Below the pieces are notes generated by a model. It worked only from the letters and a program-made list of their open reading frames with translations, ran no database searches and was not told where the DNA came from. Shown here in pieces: positions 6,526 to 6,554 of a stretch of 6,554 nt of DNA (the first letter of the stretch is position 1; each line of letters begins with the position of its first letter). A program made the position numbers and the translations under genes. This DNA comes from Hyphomicrobiales bacterium (GTDB taxonomy: Bacteria > Pseudomonadota > Alphaproteobacteria > Rhizobiales > S144-35). Location of the stretch: the NCBI GenBank assembly GCA_015494185.1, contig WGBT01000114.1:1-6554 (forward strand), given 5' to 3'.

Positions 6526-6549
6526 AGTGTTTTCATTTTGCAAAACACT
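6526..6549. repeat. Inverted repeat with perfect 8-bp stem next to the second CtrA-type box
   Basis: AGTGTTTT (6526-6533) and AAAACACT (6542-6549) are exact complements around the loop CATTTTGC. It begins 2 bp after the CtrA-type box. It could be a binding site in the promoter of the next gene, or a transcript structure; the window ends before this can be decided. Confidence 0.65.
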
Positions 6550-6554
6550 GTATA

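Overview
The window looks like a chromosomal segment of an alphaproteobacterium. Three things point that way: a YcjX/YcjF pair (DUF463-type P-loop protein plus DUF697/TIGR01620 membrane protein), a MarR-family regulator that resembles the alphaproteobacterial LdtR group, and two perfect CtrA-type boxes (TTAA-N7-TTAA) in intergenic DNA. Coding DNA is moderately GC-rich and the intergenic stretches are clearly AT-richer. I see no rRNA, tRNA, CRISPR array, insertion sequence, phage gene or integration site.

Layout, left to right. (1) Positions 1-1920, minus strand: the first 640 codons of a CHASE2-domain adenylate/guanylate cyclase-like membrane protein, cut off by the left edge of the window. 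Its cyclase domain has lost several canonical residues. (2) About 130-175 bp of spacer. (3) Positions 2095-4811, minus strand: a two-gene operon, ycjX-like then ycjF-like, with GTG starts for both and a 4-bp GTGA stop/start overlap. The ycjF-like gene ends in a 21-bp tandem repeat that includes its stop codon. (4) Positions 4812-5031: a 220-bp divergent promoter region. (5) Positions 5032-5517, plus strand: a Prx5/PrxII-type peroxiredoxin. (6) Positions 5518-5789: 272 bp of AT-rich intergenic DNA with a possible weak terminator, a 12-bp palindrome overlapping a CtrA box, and a perfect 10-bp-stem inverted repeat. (7) Positions 5790-6398, plus strand: the LdtR-like MarR regulator. (8) Positions 6399-6554: a non-coding tail with a second CtrA box and an 8-bp-stem hairpin, probably the control region of a gene beyond the right edge.

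How the genes might work together: the YcjX/YcjF proteins are envelope-stress-associated in enterobacteria, the peroxiredoxin detoxifies peroxides, LdtR-type regulators are linked to cell-wall (L,D-transpeptidase) and stress control, and the CHASE2 protein is a putative envelope sensor. A shared envelope/stress theme is therefore plausible, but it is inferred from family knowledge and neighbourhood only. No wholly new multi-gene system is evident. The points most worth following up are the degenerate cyclase domain, the paired CtrA boxes around the regulator, and the unexplained 26-bp inverted repeat before it.
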